The translations under genes and the position numbers were made by a program. From Hyparrhenia diplandra (taxonomy: Eukaryota > Streptophyta > Magnoliopsida > Poales > Poaceae), in the NCBI GenBank assembly GCA_015847255.1, contig JADLZK010012623.1, positions 186,001 through 250,000 on the forward strand: a DNA stretch of 64,000 nucleotides, read 5' to 3'. The notes under the pieces are model-generated. The model saw only the letters and a list, made by a program, of their open reading frames with translations, did not search any database and was not told the DNA's origin. Below are positions 22,336 through 34,694 of this stretch, in pieces (the stretch's first letter is position 1; each line of letters opens with the position of its first letter).

Positions 22336-23764
22336 GATGCTAATCTTCCTCTAGTGATCACTCCACTATTGATGTCACCTACAATTTGATCAATTGGATG
22401 ATCTCTTGCTATGTTGGATGGTTGCATCACTTGCACTTGATGACTAGGATGAGGAGTTGGACTAGCTTGTTGCTCTTGATCTTGATCTTCATCTTGGGTG
22501 CCACTAGTGCTTGCTTCATTTGCACCAATGTCAACCGATGTGGTAGGCATTGGGGTGTCTTCTTCATCTTGCACTTGCCTAGGCCGAATGTCACCAATAT
22601 CCATTGTCCTCATTGCATTCTCCAAGTTGGAACCACTCACATCATCATGATTTTCAACTTCATTTTGAGAGCCTTGGGTTTCATCAAATTCAACATCATG
22701 AACCTCTTCAAGTTTGCCACTACCCAAGTTCCAAACTCTATATGCTTTGCTTGTGGTTGAATATCCAACTAGAAAGCCTTCATCACATTTCTTATCAAAC
22801 TTGCCCAATCTTGTGCCTTTCTTGAGAATGTAGCATTTGCATCCAAAGACTCTAAAGTAACCAATGTTGGGCTTCCTTCCATTGAGTAACTCATATGGTG
22901 TCTTTCCAAGCATACCATGGCAATATAATCGGTTGCTACAATAGCAAGCCGTGTTGATTGCTTCGGCCCAAAAGGAATGGCTAACATTGTATTCACTAAG
23001 CATTGATCTTGCCATTTCAATCAAGGTTCTATTCTTTCTCTCAACTACACCATTGGATTGAGGAGTGTAGGTTGGTGAGAATTGATGTCCAATTCAAGCT
23101 CATCACACAACTCTTCAATTCTTGTGTTCTTGAATTCACTTCCATTGTCACTCCTAATCTTCTTGATGGATGTTTCAAATTCATTTTGAACCCTCTTGAC
23201 AAATGTCTTGAAAAGCTCAAACACATCATTCTTGTCATGCAAAAAGAACACCCATGTGTATCTAGTGTAGTCATCAACTATGACAAAACCATACTTGTTG
23301 CCACCAATGCTTGAATATGATGTTGGCCCAAACAAGTCCATGTGTAGCAACTCAAATGCCTTGCTTGTACTCATGATGCTCTTGGTTGGATGTGCATTGC
23401 CATGTTGTTTCCCGGCTTGACATGCTCCACAAGGTTTGTCCTTCTCAAACTTCACATCTTCCAAGCCTCTAACCAAGTCATTTTTCATCAACTTGTTCAA
23501 TTGCTTCATCCCAACATGACCAAACCTTCTATGCCACAACCACCCTTTGCTAGCCTTGGAGAGTAGACATGTTGTCAATTTGGCTTCTTTGGACTTGAAA
23601 TCAACAAGGTAGAGATCACCATATCTAAATCCCTTGAAGATCATGTTTGCACCATCACCACTAACCACTTCAACTTCTTGACTTGTGAATATGCATTTGT
23701 ACCCATGGTCACAAAGTTGAGAGACCGACAAGAGGTTGTAATCAAGATGATCAACTAGCAACAC
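22336..23764 (-). pseudogene. Element A pol: GAG-pre-integrase and integrase
   Basis: Inserts element cDNA into the genome. From 23764 downward: LLSVSQLCDHGY, the HHCC zinc-binding module (WHRRFGHVGMKQL ... CGACQAGKQ, about 23530-23415), then the DDE core with HMDLFGPT (first Asp), VDDYTRYTWVFF and IRSDNGSEF (second Asp). The catalytic Glu segment (ERKNRTLIEMARSML) lies near 23045-23000 in a different frame after a shift at about 23060. A C-terminal region with VFGCKCYI and GYS-type motifs and an acidic, low-complexity linker follow. All catalytic positions are recognisable. Confidence 0.93.
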
Positions 23765-23977
23765 TTTTGATAGACTCTTTTCTTGGTGATTGCAATCTTG
23801 CCTAGCCCCAACACATTGCCTTTCTTGTCATTGCCAAAAGTGATTGACTCATACTCATCAATGCCCTTGATGCTAATAGTCTTGAACATATTGGAATCCC
23901 CGGTCATGTGTTGAGTGCACCCACTATCCATTATCCAATGCTCTCCTCCGGCACGGTAATTGACCTACAAGACAAGA

Positions 23978-25669
23978 TCAATTCTTCTTAGGTACCCAAT
24001 GTTGCTTGGGTCCTTCAAGGTTAGTCACCAAGGCCTTTGGTACCCAAATGGCTTTCTTCTTTGAGCCCATCCATGGTGTACCAATGAACCTAGCATGAAC
24101 ACCATTGTTCTTCTTCACAAGCATATAAGAATGATCAAGCTTGATGGAAGTAACATTGGTTCTCTTGTTCATGCACTTTTGCTCTACATGACCAACTTGC
24201 TTGCAAACTTTGCAATAGCTACCATTGTTCTTCACAAAAGTATGTCTTGTGAGTAACATAGGCGGCCTTGCCTTTCTTGGGGATATAGCCTAAGCCTTCC
24301 TTATACAAGGATGCCCTTTGGCTACCCAAGCACATAAGCAAGCGGTCCTCACCACCATAGGCCTTAGCCAAGGAGTGATTGAGCTCCTTTACTTCCCTTT
24401 TCAAACTTGCATTCTCATGAATAAGCATTGGGTTGCAAGTATCCTCACTAGAGATGGATGTGCTAGTGATAATGCTAGTGGAGGTGTCACACTTGGGAGA
24501 TGAATCATCATCTAGAAGATCACACATGATGCTAGCATGACATGTACTAATATCTTCCACAACTTGGCACAACTTGTGCTCTTCTAGTAGAGAGGAGTGA
24601 GCTTTCTCTAGCTTAGAATGAGATTTCTCAAGCTTCTTATGGTCTACCTTTAGACTCTCATAAGATGCCCGAAGCTCCTCAAGTTCTTGCTTAAGGCTTT
24701 TTATTTCCTTTGCGCAAGCCCTTGGCCTCCTTCCTACTATCCTTGTACATGTCAATGCTATCATCAAGCATGGTTTTCAATTCTTCCTTAGTGTAAGTGG
24801 GTTCCTCATCATCACTATCACTATCATTATCATCATCATCATCTTTAGTGATAGATTGTACCTTAGTGGCCTTAGCCATGAAGCATGATGAAGGAGTGTC
24901 GAAGAGGGAGATCTTGTCATGCATGGCAAGGTGAGCTTGTCCCTTCTTCTTCTTCTTGTCCTCCTCTTCATCACTTGAAGAAGATGAGCCATCACTATCC
25001 CATATTGCCACATGGGACTCATTCTTCTTCTTTGGCTTCTTCTCCTTCTCATTCTTGGCATCATTCTTCTTTCTTGCTTTCTTGATGCCCTTCTCATCAT
25101 CACTCTCATATGGGCACTCCGCAATCAAGTGACAATCATCATGGCAACGAAAGCATGTCATGTTGCCTTCATTCTTGCCATCCTTGGTCTTCTTCTTGGA
25201 TGATTGCTTCTTCTTGTTCTTCTTGGAGGAGATGTAGCTCTTCTTCACATACTTGCCCAACTTCCTCACAAAGAGGGCCATGTGCTCATCAATCTCACTT
25301 CCACTAGTTGAAGTGCCATCTTTCTTCATCACTTGATTCTTCCTTCTTTTTCTTGCCCTTGGATGATGAGCTAGCCTTGAGTGCCAAGCTCTTCTTGTCT
25401 TCTTTCTTGTCTTCTTCCTTGACCTTCTTGTTTGCCTTGTTGATGAGTTCTTGCTTCTTCTTATCATCTCTATAAGAGTCATCGGTCATCACCTCATCAA
25501 GCAATTGGTTGGGTGTCAAATCCTTCAAATTTGTCCTCACAAGCACGGTGATGAACATCCCAAACCTCTCCGGCAAACACCTCAAGAACTTCATGTTGAA
25601 GGTCTTGTCCTTGATCTCCTCACCAAGTGCATTGAGATCGTTCACCAACACTTGCATGCGGTGGAACAT
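23978..25669 (-). pseudogene. Element A gag, C-terminal half with two CCHC knuckles and a coiled coil
   Basis: Gag packages RNA in the virus-like particle. The segment continues the UBN2-type region (CLPERFGMF, LTPNQLLDEV), then a lysine-rich stretch and a first zinc knuckle CFRCHDDCHLIAEC (about 25155-25115, canonical CX2CX4HX4C). An Asp/Glu/Ser-rich region and a heptad-rich coiled coil (about 24720-24580; SLKQELEELRASYESLK) follow, then a second knuckle CKVCKQVGHVEQKC (about 24214-24173). The extended coiled coil and second knuckle are unusual for ordinary Copia gag and match Sireviruses. Frameshifts occur near 25330, 24700 and 24230. A protease was not clearly seen between 23978 and 23764. 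Confidence 0.88.
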
Positions 25670-26103
25670 CTCCCAAGCACGCTCTCATCATCTTCCATCT
25701 TGAAGCTATTGAATTGCTCAAGCTTTATGTATGCCTTGGCTTGCTTGACGCCTTCGGTGCCCTCATAGCACTCCTCTAGCTTCTTCCATATGTCATGAGC
25801 AATGGTGAGGCTCTTGACTTGCTCAAAGACACGATCATTGAATGCCTCATGGAAAGCACTCACGGCCACATCATTGGCATATAGCTTCTTCTCTTCGGCG
25901 GCGGTTGGCTCTTCGGGTTTGGCAACCTCAAACTTCTTCTCCGTGACAACCCACACTTCTCTATTGATTGACTTGAGGTGTGCGGTCATCTTAACCTTCC
26001 AATAGGCAAAGTTTGTGCCATCGAAAGGTGGCGCCTTCTTGGTGTTGTTCACATGAAACATTGTAGCCATTTTCTTGTCACCGTTGGATGTTAAGCCACT
26101 CAA
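25642..26103 (-). pseudogene. Element A gag N-terminus (UBN2-type)
   Basis: The start is MSGLTSNGDKKMATMFHVNN, about 30 bp downstream of the primer-binding site, followed by PPFDGTNFAYWKVKMTAHLK and KKLEECYEGTEGVKQAKAYI, hallmarks of the UBN2 gag domain of plant Copia elements. The frame is lost at about 25670 and continues in another frame from 25669. Placement next to the PBS and LTR makes this the authentic gag start. Confidence 0.92.
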
Positions 26104-26130
26104 ATACGGTGCCTCGGCTTTGATACCACT

Positions 26131-27808
26131 TGAAAGGTCCTAATGGCTAGAGGGGGGTGAATAGCCTATTAAAAATTCTACAAACAACACTAAGCAACCG
26201 GGTTAGACAATAAGGTGGCGTAGCAAATAAGCAAGGCTTCAACTAGCTATGCAAGCCACAAGTCAATTCTATTGTCTCTAATTCACACAAGGCTAAGTCT
26301 CTACTTTTACTCCTAGGTGAACAAGCAAGTCTAACTAGTTTACCGACTAGAAGCTAACAAGGCTAAGCAACCTAAAACACTACTCAAGCTACTTACTCTA
26401 AGCACCCTAACAAGATACACTATGAAGGTAATGCAAGAGATGCTAGAATACAATACCACCGGTGTAGAGTCGAGGTGGAAGCCAATCACCGTGTACAAGA
26501 AATCTCCAACGAGCAATGACAAGCGACACGATGATTTTTCACCGAGGTTCACGTGCTTGCCGGCACGCTACTCCCCGTTGTGGCGACGCACTCACTTGAC
26601 GGATGATAAGCTTAATGGCCTATGCCAAATCCCCGGTGGGAGCTCAATCAACCGAACACAAGAGAGGGTCCAACAAGCCACGAGCAATCCACTAGTGATG
26701 CCTTTCGCGTACCTCCCGCGGGGTAAGGCTCAACCCCTCACAATCACCACCGGTGTGGCCTCGAACAAGCTCCAATCGAGCTCAACACCGCCTCTTGCTC
26801 CAAGCCGCTAGGGAACCAAGCAAATTCCCAAGAAAACAAGAATCCCGCGGCTTCTCCAAGGATGAAGTGCCTCTAGATGCAAGACTAATCAAGCAATGCA
26901 CTTCTATCACTCTCAAACTCACTCAAGATTCGAAGTTAGAGTGAAGAGATGAGTGGAGAGGAGTCTCACAAGCTCACAAGTGTGTAGGAGTGTTCAAATG
27001 TGCAAGAGAGGGGTCCCAATACCGGCCAAACCAATATATATAGACCCCCTCACGAGATAGAGCCGTTGGACTTCAAAATGGGCTCTCTGCGGGGTGACCG
27101 GACGCACCGACCGGACGCACCGCACCGGGTCGATCAGCGTCCGGTCCATCGCTTCCGGTCGCTACCGACAAGGCCATCGGGCCCACGACTAACGGTAACC
27201 CGGCGTCCGGTCCGCGGTCGGTCACCACCGGAAGCGTCGTCCGCCGGCGTCCGATCCACGGCGTCCGGTGTTTTTCGGCGCTGCGAGCTCTCTGCCGGAC
27301 GCATCGGCCGGGCGTCGTCCGATCGCGTCCGGTCAGCACCTCGTGCGTCCGGTCGCCTCTGGACAGCAGCATCTTCTTCCTTTTCTTTGCTCTTTGCTTC
27401 CAACTTGCTTCGCCTCTTGCCATGGGTTGCCAACACGTCCAAGATAATCACGTTATCACCAATGTTAGCACGTCGAGATGTTAGGCAAGATCGAAGTTAG
27501 TGCTCTCATGTCCTAAATGCAATATGCAAGTCAATTGGACCTAGAAGCACTTCATGCAAGGATTGTCGCGGCATCCCCTCTTGATAGTCGGCTATCTATC
27601 CTATAATGTGATCACACGCTCTATCGTGTCTTGATCACCGAAAGGAAAACCCTATCAAGTATACCTTTGCCTTGATCACCGATCAAGGATCCAAACCACC
27701 ATTGTCCATGTTCAAGATCATCACCTTTTGCCTTCCTTTCTAAATCATACACTTAGAGCAAGGATTTCAAGAAATGTCGTCATCAATTTCCAAAACCAAA
27801 CGATTTCA
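26131..27808 (-). repeat. Element A 5' LTR
   Basis: It begins on the plus strand TGAAAGGTCCTAATGGC, next to the PBS (GGCTTTGATACCACT). It is collinear with the solo LTR at 6973-8671. The far end is altered (CCAAAACCAAACGATTTCA instead of AACATGAGATTTCA), and an internal patch near 27680-27760 differs from the 3' LTR, so the boundary at 27808 is approximate. Confidence 0.85.
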
Positions 27809-28393
27809 TCGAGCTTCGGCGACGTCGGGCGATCCATCATGTCCACCACCATTGTCCATGTTCATGATCATCATCCTCGAGCCCTTGTCATCCTTCTAAT
27901 CAGGTGCTTTCTAAAGAGGTCTCACTTAGATTTTGTTCAAGGTCACTTGTCTTATGTTACCAACACGTCGAAGAGCACCCCGACCACCGTGTTAGCATTT
28001 TCAAAACATTTTCACCAAGTGCGAAGTTAGCTCTCTAGGTTAGAATGCATGCAAATGAATTTTGAACCTAGAGGCCTTTGGAGGATTGATATGTACGATA
28101 AGTTTCCCTCTTTATAGTACGGCTTATCGGTCCTATAACCACTCACACCCTCTATGGTGTCTTGAGTGCGAAATCAAAAGCTCTATGGTTATACCTTTGC
28201 CTTGAGACCTTTGACCTCCAAACAACACCGAATTGGATGCTTGATCAATCTTTTGGATCACCTCGATCCATCCTCCATGATCACCATGCACCAACTCCGG
28301 CCACGACCAATCTCCAATCTAATCAAACACTTAGCATCGAGAGATTAGTACTTAGGTGTCACTAATTAGCCAAAACCAAACTAGAGATCTTCA
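27809..28393. repeat. Junction patch plus right part of LTR B
   Basis: 27809-27905 repeats a piece of LTR A (GATCCATCATGTCCACCACC, GTCCATGTTCATGATCATCA) a second time. From about 27909 the sequence is a diverged homologue (ACCAACACGTCGAAGAGC, TTATGGTGTC-type phrases) ending CTAGAGATCTTCA at the GGTTG duplication. Confidence 0.65.
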
Positions 28394-28398
28394 GGTTG

Positions 28399-29717
28399 CC
28401 CTCCCCCAAGCTGGATGTTGACATAGTCTTTGATGATGATGTGGAAGTAGAGGTAGACAACGACGATGGTGTCATCCTATCATGTCTCTCTTCCTTGAAT
28501 CTTCCTAAACTCAAATAAACAACAAAGCTAGTGGAACTAGTTAAGTGTTGGTGGTTTTAGCCACTTAGCTTCTTGTTGCCAATGATTATGATTATACCTT
28601 TAAGACAATAGTTCAACATCATTAATATTTTTTTATTTCCTATGCAAATAAGGATGATGATGCATGCATATTTATTTTATTTTATGCCACCACAATAAAT
28701 ATCCTTGTGGGTTGTTACACACCACAAAATTACTCACATGGGGCTTAGAGCTTTTTCAATGTATATGCAACAAAAATTATTTATTTTCTTTTCTAATGCA
28801 AGGCTAGTGCTATAATGTAAATATGCTAAAAGAAAATAATTATGCAATGCAAGGAGGTAAATATGCTATGCATATAGATAACTACCAATCTTACCTTTCG
28901 GCGAGGGTTCGGTGTTTTAAGTCCTCTCGAACGAGACTTCTTACGTTGTCATTTCCTTGAGCGTATTACGATCTTGACGGTTGTGCTCCTTGAGATGGTG
29001 AAGGACAACGTCACCCTTGTTCTTTGGTGGTATTTGAGTTGGAGTGAGGCATTGATAATGGACGTAGGCAGCGTCTTGTTTAGTATGCATGCTTGTAAGA
29101 CATTCACTTGTTGAATTTTGGAGAGGCGATAGGCTTCTCCACCTTTTTGCTAAAAGTGTTTCCCACTTGCAAAGTCAAGGTAGAGATCAAGTGCATGGGC
29201 TCTATTGGTGGGAAAACCCCAACAGAACCAAACTTCATTTATTCTTCTCTAACCATAGGCACAATAAACAAGATAGAGTCGACTCTTATATGCTTTGCTT
29301 AAACCTAACTTGGGTGACAAGATCAGAAGATTGAGCACGATTGTTTGTGGTTAAAACATTGGCAAATTGAATCAAACTCCTTGACTCTTTGAAAGGTTTT
29401 TCTTATCCATGCATGAAGTATCATATTCTTCCAAAGCAAGGTGAACACATTCTAGCTTACATGATTAGGACTATGAGATCAAGAGAGTGGTGATAGGAAC
29501 AACTAAAGAAACAAAACATGTTGAGCTAATGAAGTTGGATCGGGCAAGGTTGTTACTCTAACATGTTTAATTCTTTATTATGCACAAGCCATTCTTAAGG
29601 TAAAGCTTAAGTAATGATAACTTACCTTAAGATGTTACCTTAATATCGGAGTGTGACAAACATCATAACACCTTGTGATTGTCCTTTTCTTACGCTTTTC
29701 GAAGCTTTCCCTCTTTG
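28399..29717 (-). other. G2 internal region, middle part, no coding seen
   Basis: This is G2-derived DNA between the B and G1 insertions, starting CCCTCCCCCAAGCTGG. No retroviral motif or long frame is visible. Confidence 0.55.
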
Positions 29718-29722
29718 GCCTC

Positions 29723-31338
29723 TGTTGGTAAATCTAACGTCACTATAACTTTAGGTGGAGTTAATCTCACCTAAGGCTATAAGCCATCGAGAGAAACTCG
29801 GTGTGGTTCATCTTTTAACACTACTATGTGCTAGGTTGTCATCCCCAGCGAGTAATGCTAGAAAATGCATATGTGATACTTGTGATATGTGTTGTTTGCA
29901 ATCTAAGGAAATAAATATAAAAGGTCTATCCCAAGCGTTTACGGATATAAATACCCTTTGTAGCATTTCACCGAGAGTAATCCGGGTTTTGTCATTTATA
30001 TTCTACCACGGGGAGGAATAATTTAAAGATGGGAACAAACATGATTAATAAGTGGCTTACTTATGAGAGGTTACATTACTAGTGCTAACTTTAAAGGGGG
30101 TTAAACCAATAATGATAATAATATAATAATGATAAATAAAGGCGGAGGCATCACACGAGAGATAGAGAATAACTACTAAGTTAGACTTAACATAGGACTA
30201 CTTTAAGAGACAGAATTCATCTATAGCATTTAATCTACTAAGTCATTACATCTATTCTAAGGCATATGTTATCACCTATAGCATAGTAGACTCTAGATCA
30301 TGTATCGGGACTCAAGGAAAATCAAGAGTGAAACAAGATATTCCCCATAATCAATGTCCACGTGTCTTATAAACGGAGGGTGGATTCCAAAGGACTCAAC
30401 AGGATTTGTCACTCCCGCGATCTACCACACGGCCGGAATATAAGGTGCATTTGCGGGTAAATCATATATAAGCACCACGCTTACATAAATATCTTTACCA
30501 CCTAACCCACTCGAGTATTGAATTAGGCGCTCTACAAATAGATACATATATCTATCATAAACTACATCTATATCAATCATACTATTAGAATAAAGTAAGA
30601 ACATAGCAAACAAACACATATTATTAATAAAGTGTAAAGTCATAGATACAAGATAATTCATACCGTAATACTTGAAGATCGAGAACTCGGGTAGGCACAC
30701 CTAGCTCTAATTATATCCGTACGCTAATCAACTTGGATGAACTAGAACTAGATGAACTAGAACTAGAACTAGTAGCTAACTCTAATCTACGGTGGAGAAA
30801 CTCTCTTCTACGCGCGACTTTGGTTTATAATGAATTCGGTATGAGTTAGGGTTTAACCCTAGGGGCGGATGGTCTTCTTATATAGGCCTTGGCAATGAGC
30901 GATGACCATTGGATCAAACCGACCTTCAACAACGGCGTAGATACAACCACAAAGTCGGTAGTAAACCGACCTAGGAAGCCGAGGCCGACATCATGGCCCC
31001 ACACGCGCGCCGGCCAAGATTGAAGCTGGCGGCGCCGGTGTTACTCCCTCCTCATGGCCACGGTTCCTTTCGGTGTCCTCTGGTACCTTCTAGAATGTTT
31101 TAGTTCACTTTTCGGGTTGAGTTGCTTCACGGTCAAGTCTTGTCATCATATGTCTTGTATATTCGGAACTTTCTCCATCTTTCTCTCGCATTTATACGTT
31201 AAGTCCCCGGAAATACATAAATCATCAAAACTTCGTGGAATTTATTAGTATAAACCTCTAAGCTTATTATATATTCAAATTATGTCCTTATTTCATCTCT
31301 TGTTGACATATAAAAGTATAGGATAACAGGTGTCAACA
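29723..31338 (-). repeat. G1 left (3') LTR
   Basis: 1,616 bp, TGTTGGTAAATCTAACG to AGGTGTCAACA. The adjacent AGCTCCCCAAGCTT is the purine-tract side. It is near-identical to the right LTR after removing the hAT insertion. Confidence 0.93.
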
Positions 31339-33199
31339 AGCTCCCCAAGCTTAACCTTTGCTAGTCTCTTAGCAAAGCTTTTCACCTGAGTGGATCGGGA
31401 GTTGCTACAATGAATTATTCTCTCACAAATACACATGTCATCAATTTACAATTCTCCCTCGAGATAGGTGAAACATTCGATCTTTCAACTTTCTTTTATT
31501 ACATAAACAACATGGGGCTTTTACCTGCACTCTAATCTTGAATAATTGAAAGATAGAACAATCAAGTCAAACACTATGTCTCAAACTCTTCATTTCACCT
31601 ACGTTTCGGAGTTTTTATAAATTTTCAAAATAAAACTTCGAGTTTCCCTTGTATGACTCTTTCAAGTCTCTCATATGTGGTATTTTTGGATCCTTACTAA
31701 GGCAATGATGTGATGCCTTCTCTCAAAAGGTATATGGTATTTTATGGAATATGGTAAATGTATCATGTCTTCTCTCAACCTATCTACTAAAGCTTATATC
31801 TGGGGCTCTTAGGTGGGAGACAACGTATACATACTTGCAAAGCATATATTGTAAAGTCAAACAACGGATCCAAAGGAACAAGTCATACAATGTGAGTGCA
31901 TAGAATGTATTTGTGAGGTGGATATATGATGGTAATGGGATATAATGATTCTAATTGTACTATGCTCCTTTTTGAAGAAATTGATCTCTCTTTTAATTAG
32001 ACAAAAAGAGAACTTGGGCTAGCTTTTTCTTTCTTTTTTATTTTTCTCTTTCTTTTTTTTTCTCTCTCTCTTTTTTTTTTTTAAGAGGTGGGTCCTACTC
32101 ACCCTCGGACTTTTATCCATTTTTCTCTCTTTTTTTTTTTTAGAGATGTGGGCTCTACTCGCCCTCGGACTTGTGTTCATTTTTTATCTCTTTTATTATT
32201 TTTTTAGAGATGTGGGCTCTACTCGCCCTCGAACTTGTGTTCATTTTTCATCTCTTTTAGGGAGGTAGGCTCTACTCGCCCGTAGGACACTTGTCCATTT
32301 TTCATATCCCTTTTTCTTTTCTTTTTCTTTTAAGCATAGCCCGAAGTTTCTTCTTTTTGTCAAATGAATAATTGAGAGATAATAAATGAAATTTATGGAG
32401 CATAAATGGGGTTTAGAGAATAAATATAGAGATGAGAGAAATTTTTGGTGTTTTACTTCCGGGATAGGAGTGAAACATTTTTGATGGCTAGCAAATGGAT
32501 GAAAGGTATGTGGTGTGTATATGGTGTGAAATATGTGGAGATGTGTAAGTGGAATTGTATGACAAGTTCCCAAGGGTCTCAATGGTTGACTAAACTCAAT
32601 ACTAAACAAGTAATGAATGATAAAAGAGTTTTTCTGTTCTAGAAACATATATATGGCTGTGGTAGGAATTTAGAACTCTCTCGTCATATAGGAAACTCAT
32701 CATGCAATTTTTAGATTTTCATAAATCAAACCTCGAATTTAGTGCAACTAGGAGTAAGATAAATAGTAAGCTCGGACTATCTCATATCATATCCGTCAAT
32801 TACCTAGATTAGCTTAGATATATGCTCCCACAAAATTTCAAGCTCAAAGCAAATTCTAAAGTTTAAACAATTTTATTTATAACATGGGAGAATTCTAAAC
32901 CAATGATAGGTATTTGTAAGAAAATAAAACAGAGCAACTATTCATCATCTCCAAAAAGATAGCTACTAAATTATTTAAACAAACTTTAAAACAAACTAAT
33001 TATACACACTCTTTTTATTTGGTTTTTCATGGTTATTCATTTTTTTATCAAACAAAGCGAAGCAAATTTAAACAAACTATAATATATATATAATATAAAA
33101 TATAAAATAGATAAGCTGCCGAGGTCATTGAGACTTACGGCCAAGTGGGGACAACTCCCCAAGGCCGGTGTTGATTCGGGGTTCACCGACGCCCGCGAC
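31339..33199 (-). other. G1 3' untranslated region
   Basis: No coding sequence is seen. Pyrimidine-rich blocks and a four-unit tandem repeat lie at 32083-32309. The first about 500 bp are similar to G2 internal DNA at 15827-16400 (AGCAAAGC, CAATCAAGTCAA, GGTGGGAGA phrases). Confidence 0.6.
32083..32309. repeat. Degenerate tandem repeat, four units of about 55-65 bp
   Basis: Each unit holds TGTGGGCTCTACTCGCCCTC-like sequence followed by ACTTGTGTTCATTTTT and a T-rich spacer; units start near 32083, 32142, 32206 and 32258. It lies in the 3' untranslated part of G1. Confidence 0.8.
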
Positions 33200-34692
33200 G
33201 GCGGCGTCCATACATGGCACTCATTTCTTCATTCTGGCTGTTCAACGGTATCTCGATGTCGGTGATGTTACGGTCTGTCCAGGGCATTCCACTCTCTTTG
33301 ATAGTTTCTTGGTTGACTGGTCATGCCTTATGTCTAGGATGGTGTTGTACATCCCTTGGAACGCATATGCATCATATCCGCAAAAGAGTTACGAGGTGGT
33401 TCGGAGTAGGGTGTTGCGAAGTACACGGAGTATCATAGAAGTAACCACTTCCACGATAGGTTTCTCGACGAATATGAGCATCACCACCCCGCTCACTTGG
33501 GCCTCCTTGTTCAAATCGGGTGATTGATCAACACGGTATGTCTCGCTTGTGAAGGTGTAGGGTAGGTCCATGGCGATATCCTCCAAATCTTTGGCTCTTG
33601 TGGTCTTGGAGTGCGCTCTGTCCAAACTGGATCATGGGCACGTGTGCGTCAAGTTGGCATGGTTCTCTGCATATTAATTGGTTGTGCTGCATACTCAATA
33701 AGATAAGGCGCACACGATATATGGAGAGTTCGGGGTTAGGTAAGCTGAATCTCCCCAACGATAGCATGGGTCATGACAAGAGTACTTCCAATTTTCTTCA
33801 AGATATGTCCCTTACTAAAGAAATCAAAACCTATGATAGGTCTATCATCCCTTATATAGGCAACATGAGCGTTATCATCCAAGAGTCCTAAGTGGTTAGC
33901 AATTCTCGTGATAAGTGACGTGCAATTGACATTTCCTAGGAGAGATGGCACGACTATCCAATGTTGAACTAACATGTATATGGGTGAAACTTGTCTTCTC
34001 TTTATAGCTGCATAGATCAACTGTAACTCTCCTACTCTAACATTATGACCATCCTTTCTAGGCAAAAGAGTGAAAAGTATCCATTTATGGAAGAAGCGAA
34101 AGGTGGGTAAGTGTAAGTCTCGGCTTTTGCATCCAAAAATGCATCTACATTGGTCAGGTCTTTCCAAGCAGATTTGCTTGGTTAAAATCGTCTAAAAGCT
34201 ACATCTAAGTCCATGACACAAGAGTGTAAGAAACCAAGTGCATCACTTAGATTTCTCCAAGTGAGAGAAGATTATTGTTGTTGGAAGAATCTAAATGTGA
34301 CTCCTTCATCGATTGCAACGAAGGGTGCAAAGAAATTCTATGGTCAAAAACTTAGAACCTTCCTCGTAAATTTTCGCAAAAAGTTTCCCGGCCCAAAAGC
34401 GGAAAATATGAGCAAATTCAACATCCATACACATGCGGATTAGAAGATCATGGTCGAATTCAGGAGTGTGAGTGAATTTACGACCCTTCAATTGATTGTA
34501 CCTTGCTTTCTCATATTGTCCGTGAAACTTGAGGTGTGAGTCGAGGTTAACCTCCTTATGCGGCAGGTTTGGATGTGGTGGCACATCTTGCTCGGCTCAT
34601 AACTCATCTCTCGATGGGGCTACGGAAGATGATTCTCCAAGTTTTTGGAGACGTTGTGATCTTCTTCCGGTGAATGACTTCCAGAAGCTCAT
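33200..34692 (-). pseudogene. Athila-like additional ORF of G1 (frameshifted)
   Basis: The minus-strand ATG at 34692 follows a strong acceptor (CATTTTGCAG|G) and reads MSFWKSFTGRRSQRL. After a stop the homology continues in another frame with RKFTHTPEFDHDLLIRMCMD and SKFLTIEFLCTL (about 34480-34320), then FRFFHKWILFTLLP, LQLIYAAIKRRQVSPI and CTSLITRIANHLGLL (about 34100-33900). These segments resemble the extra ORF found in Athila-lineage plant Gypsy elements, usually annotated as ATHILA ORF1 or an envelope-like position ORF; the assignment is from memory of the pattern. I see no signal peptide or membrane segment. Several frameshifts make it non-functional as written. Its position just behind a TATA box and intron suggests separate expression. 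Confidence 0.6.
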
Positions 34693-34694
34693 CC

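Larger units (their letters stand above)
17965..27808 (-). mobile_element. Copia element A, Sirevirus-like, nearly complete
   Basis: Order on the minus strand: 5' LTR (27808-26131), PBS (ATGGTATCAAAGCCG-type, about 26129-26114), gag with two zinc knuckles, integrase, reverse transcriptase, RNase H, purine tract (AAAAAGGGGGAGATTG at 19622-19636), 3' LTR (19621-17965). Integrase preceding RT places it in Copia (Pseudoviridae). The long LTRs, the extended gag with a coiled coil and a second CCHC, and the repeated purine-tract motifs fit the Sirevirus/Maximus lineage. The 3' LTR lacks its outer 73 bp relative to the 5' LTR. At least five frameshifts interrupt the polyprotein, so it is inactive as written. 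Confidence 0.92.
17503..28393. mobile_element. Copia-type LTR 'B' (solo LTR), split by element A
   Basis: The outer ends TGTAAGGTCCTAGATGG (17503) and AACTAGAGATCTTCA (28393) are flanked by the perfect duplication GGTTG (17498-17502 and 28394-28398). Only LTR-like sequence of family B is found at each end (17503-about 17964 and about 27909-28393), diverged from but collinear with LTR A. The whole of A lies between them. The simplest reading is a solo LTR B hit by A, with some B sequence lost at the junction. Confidence 0.75.
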
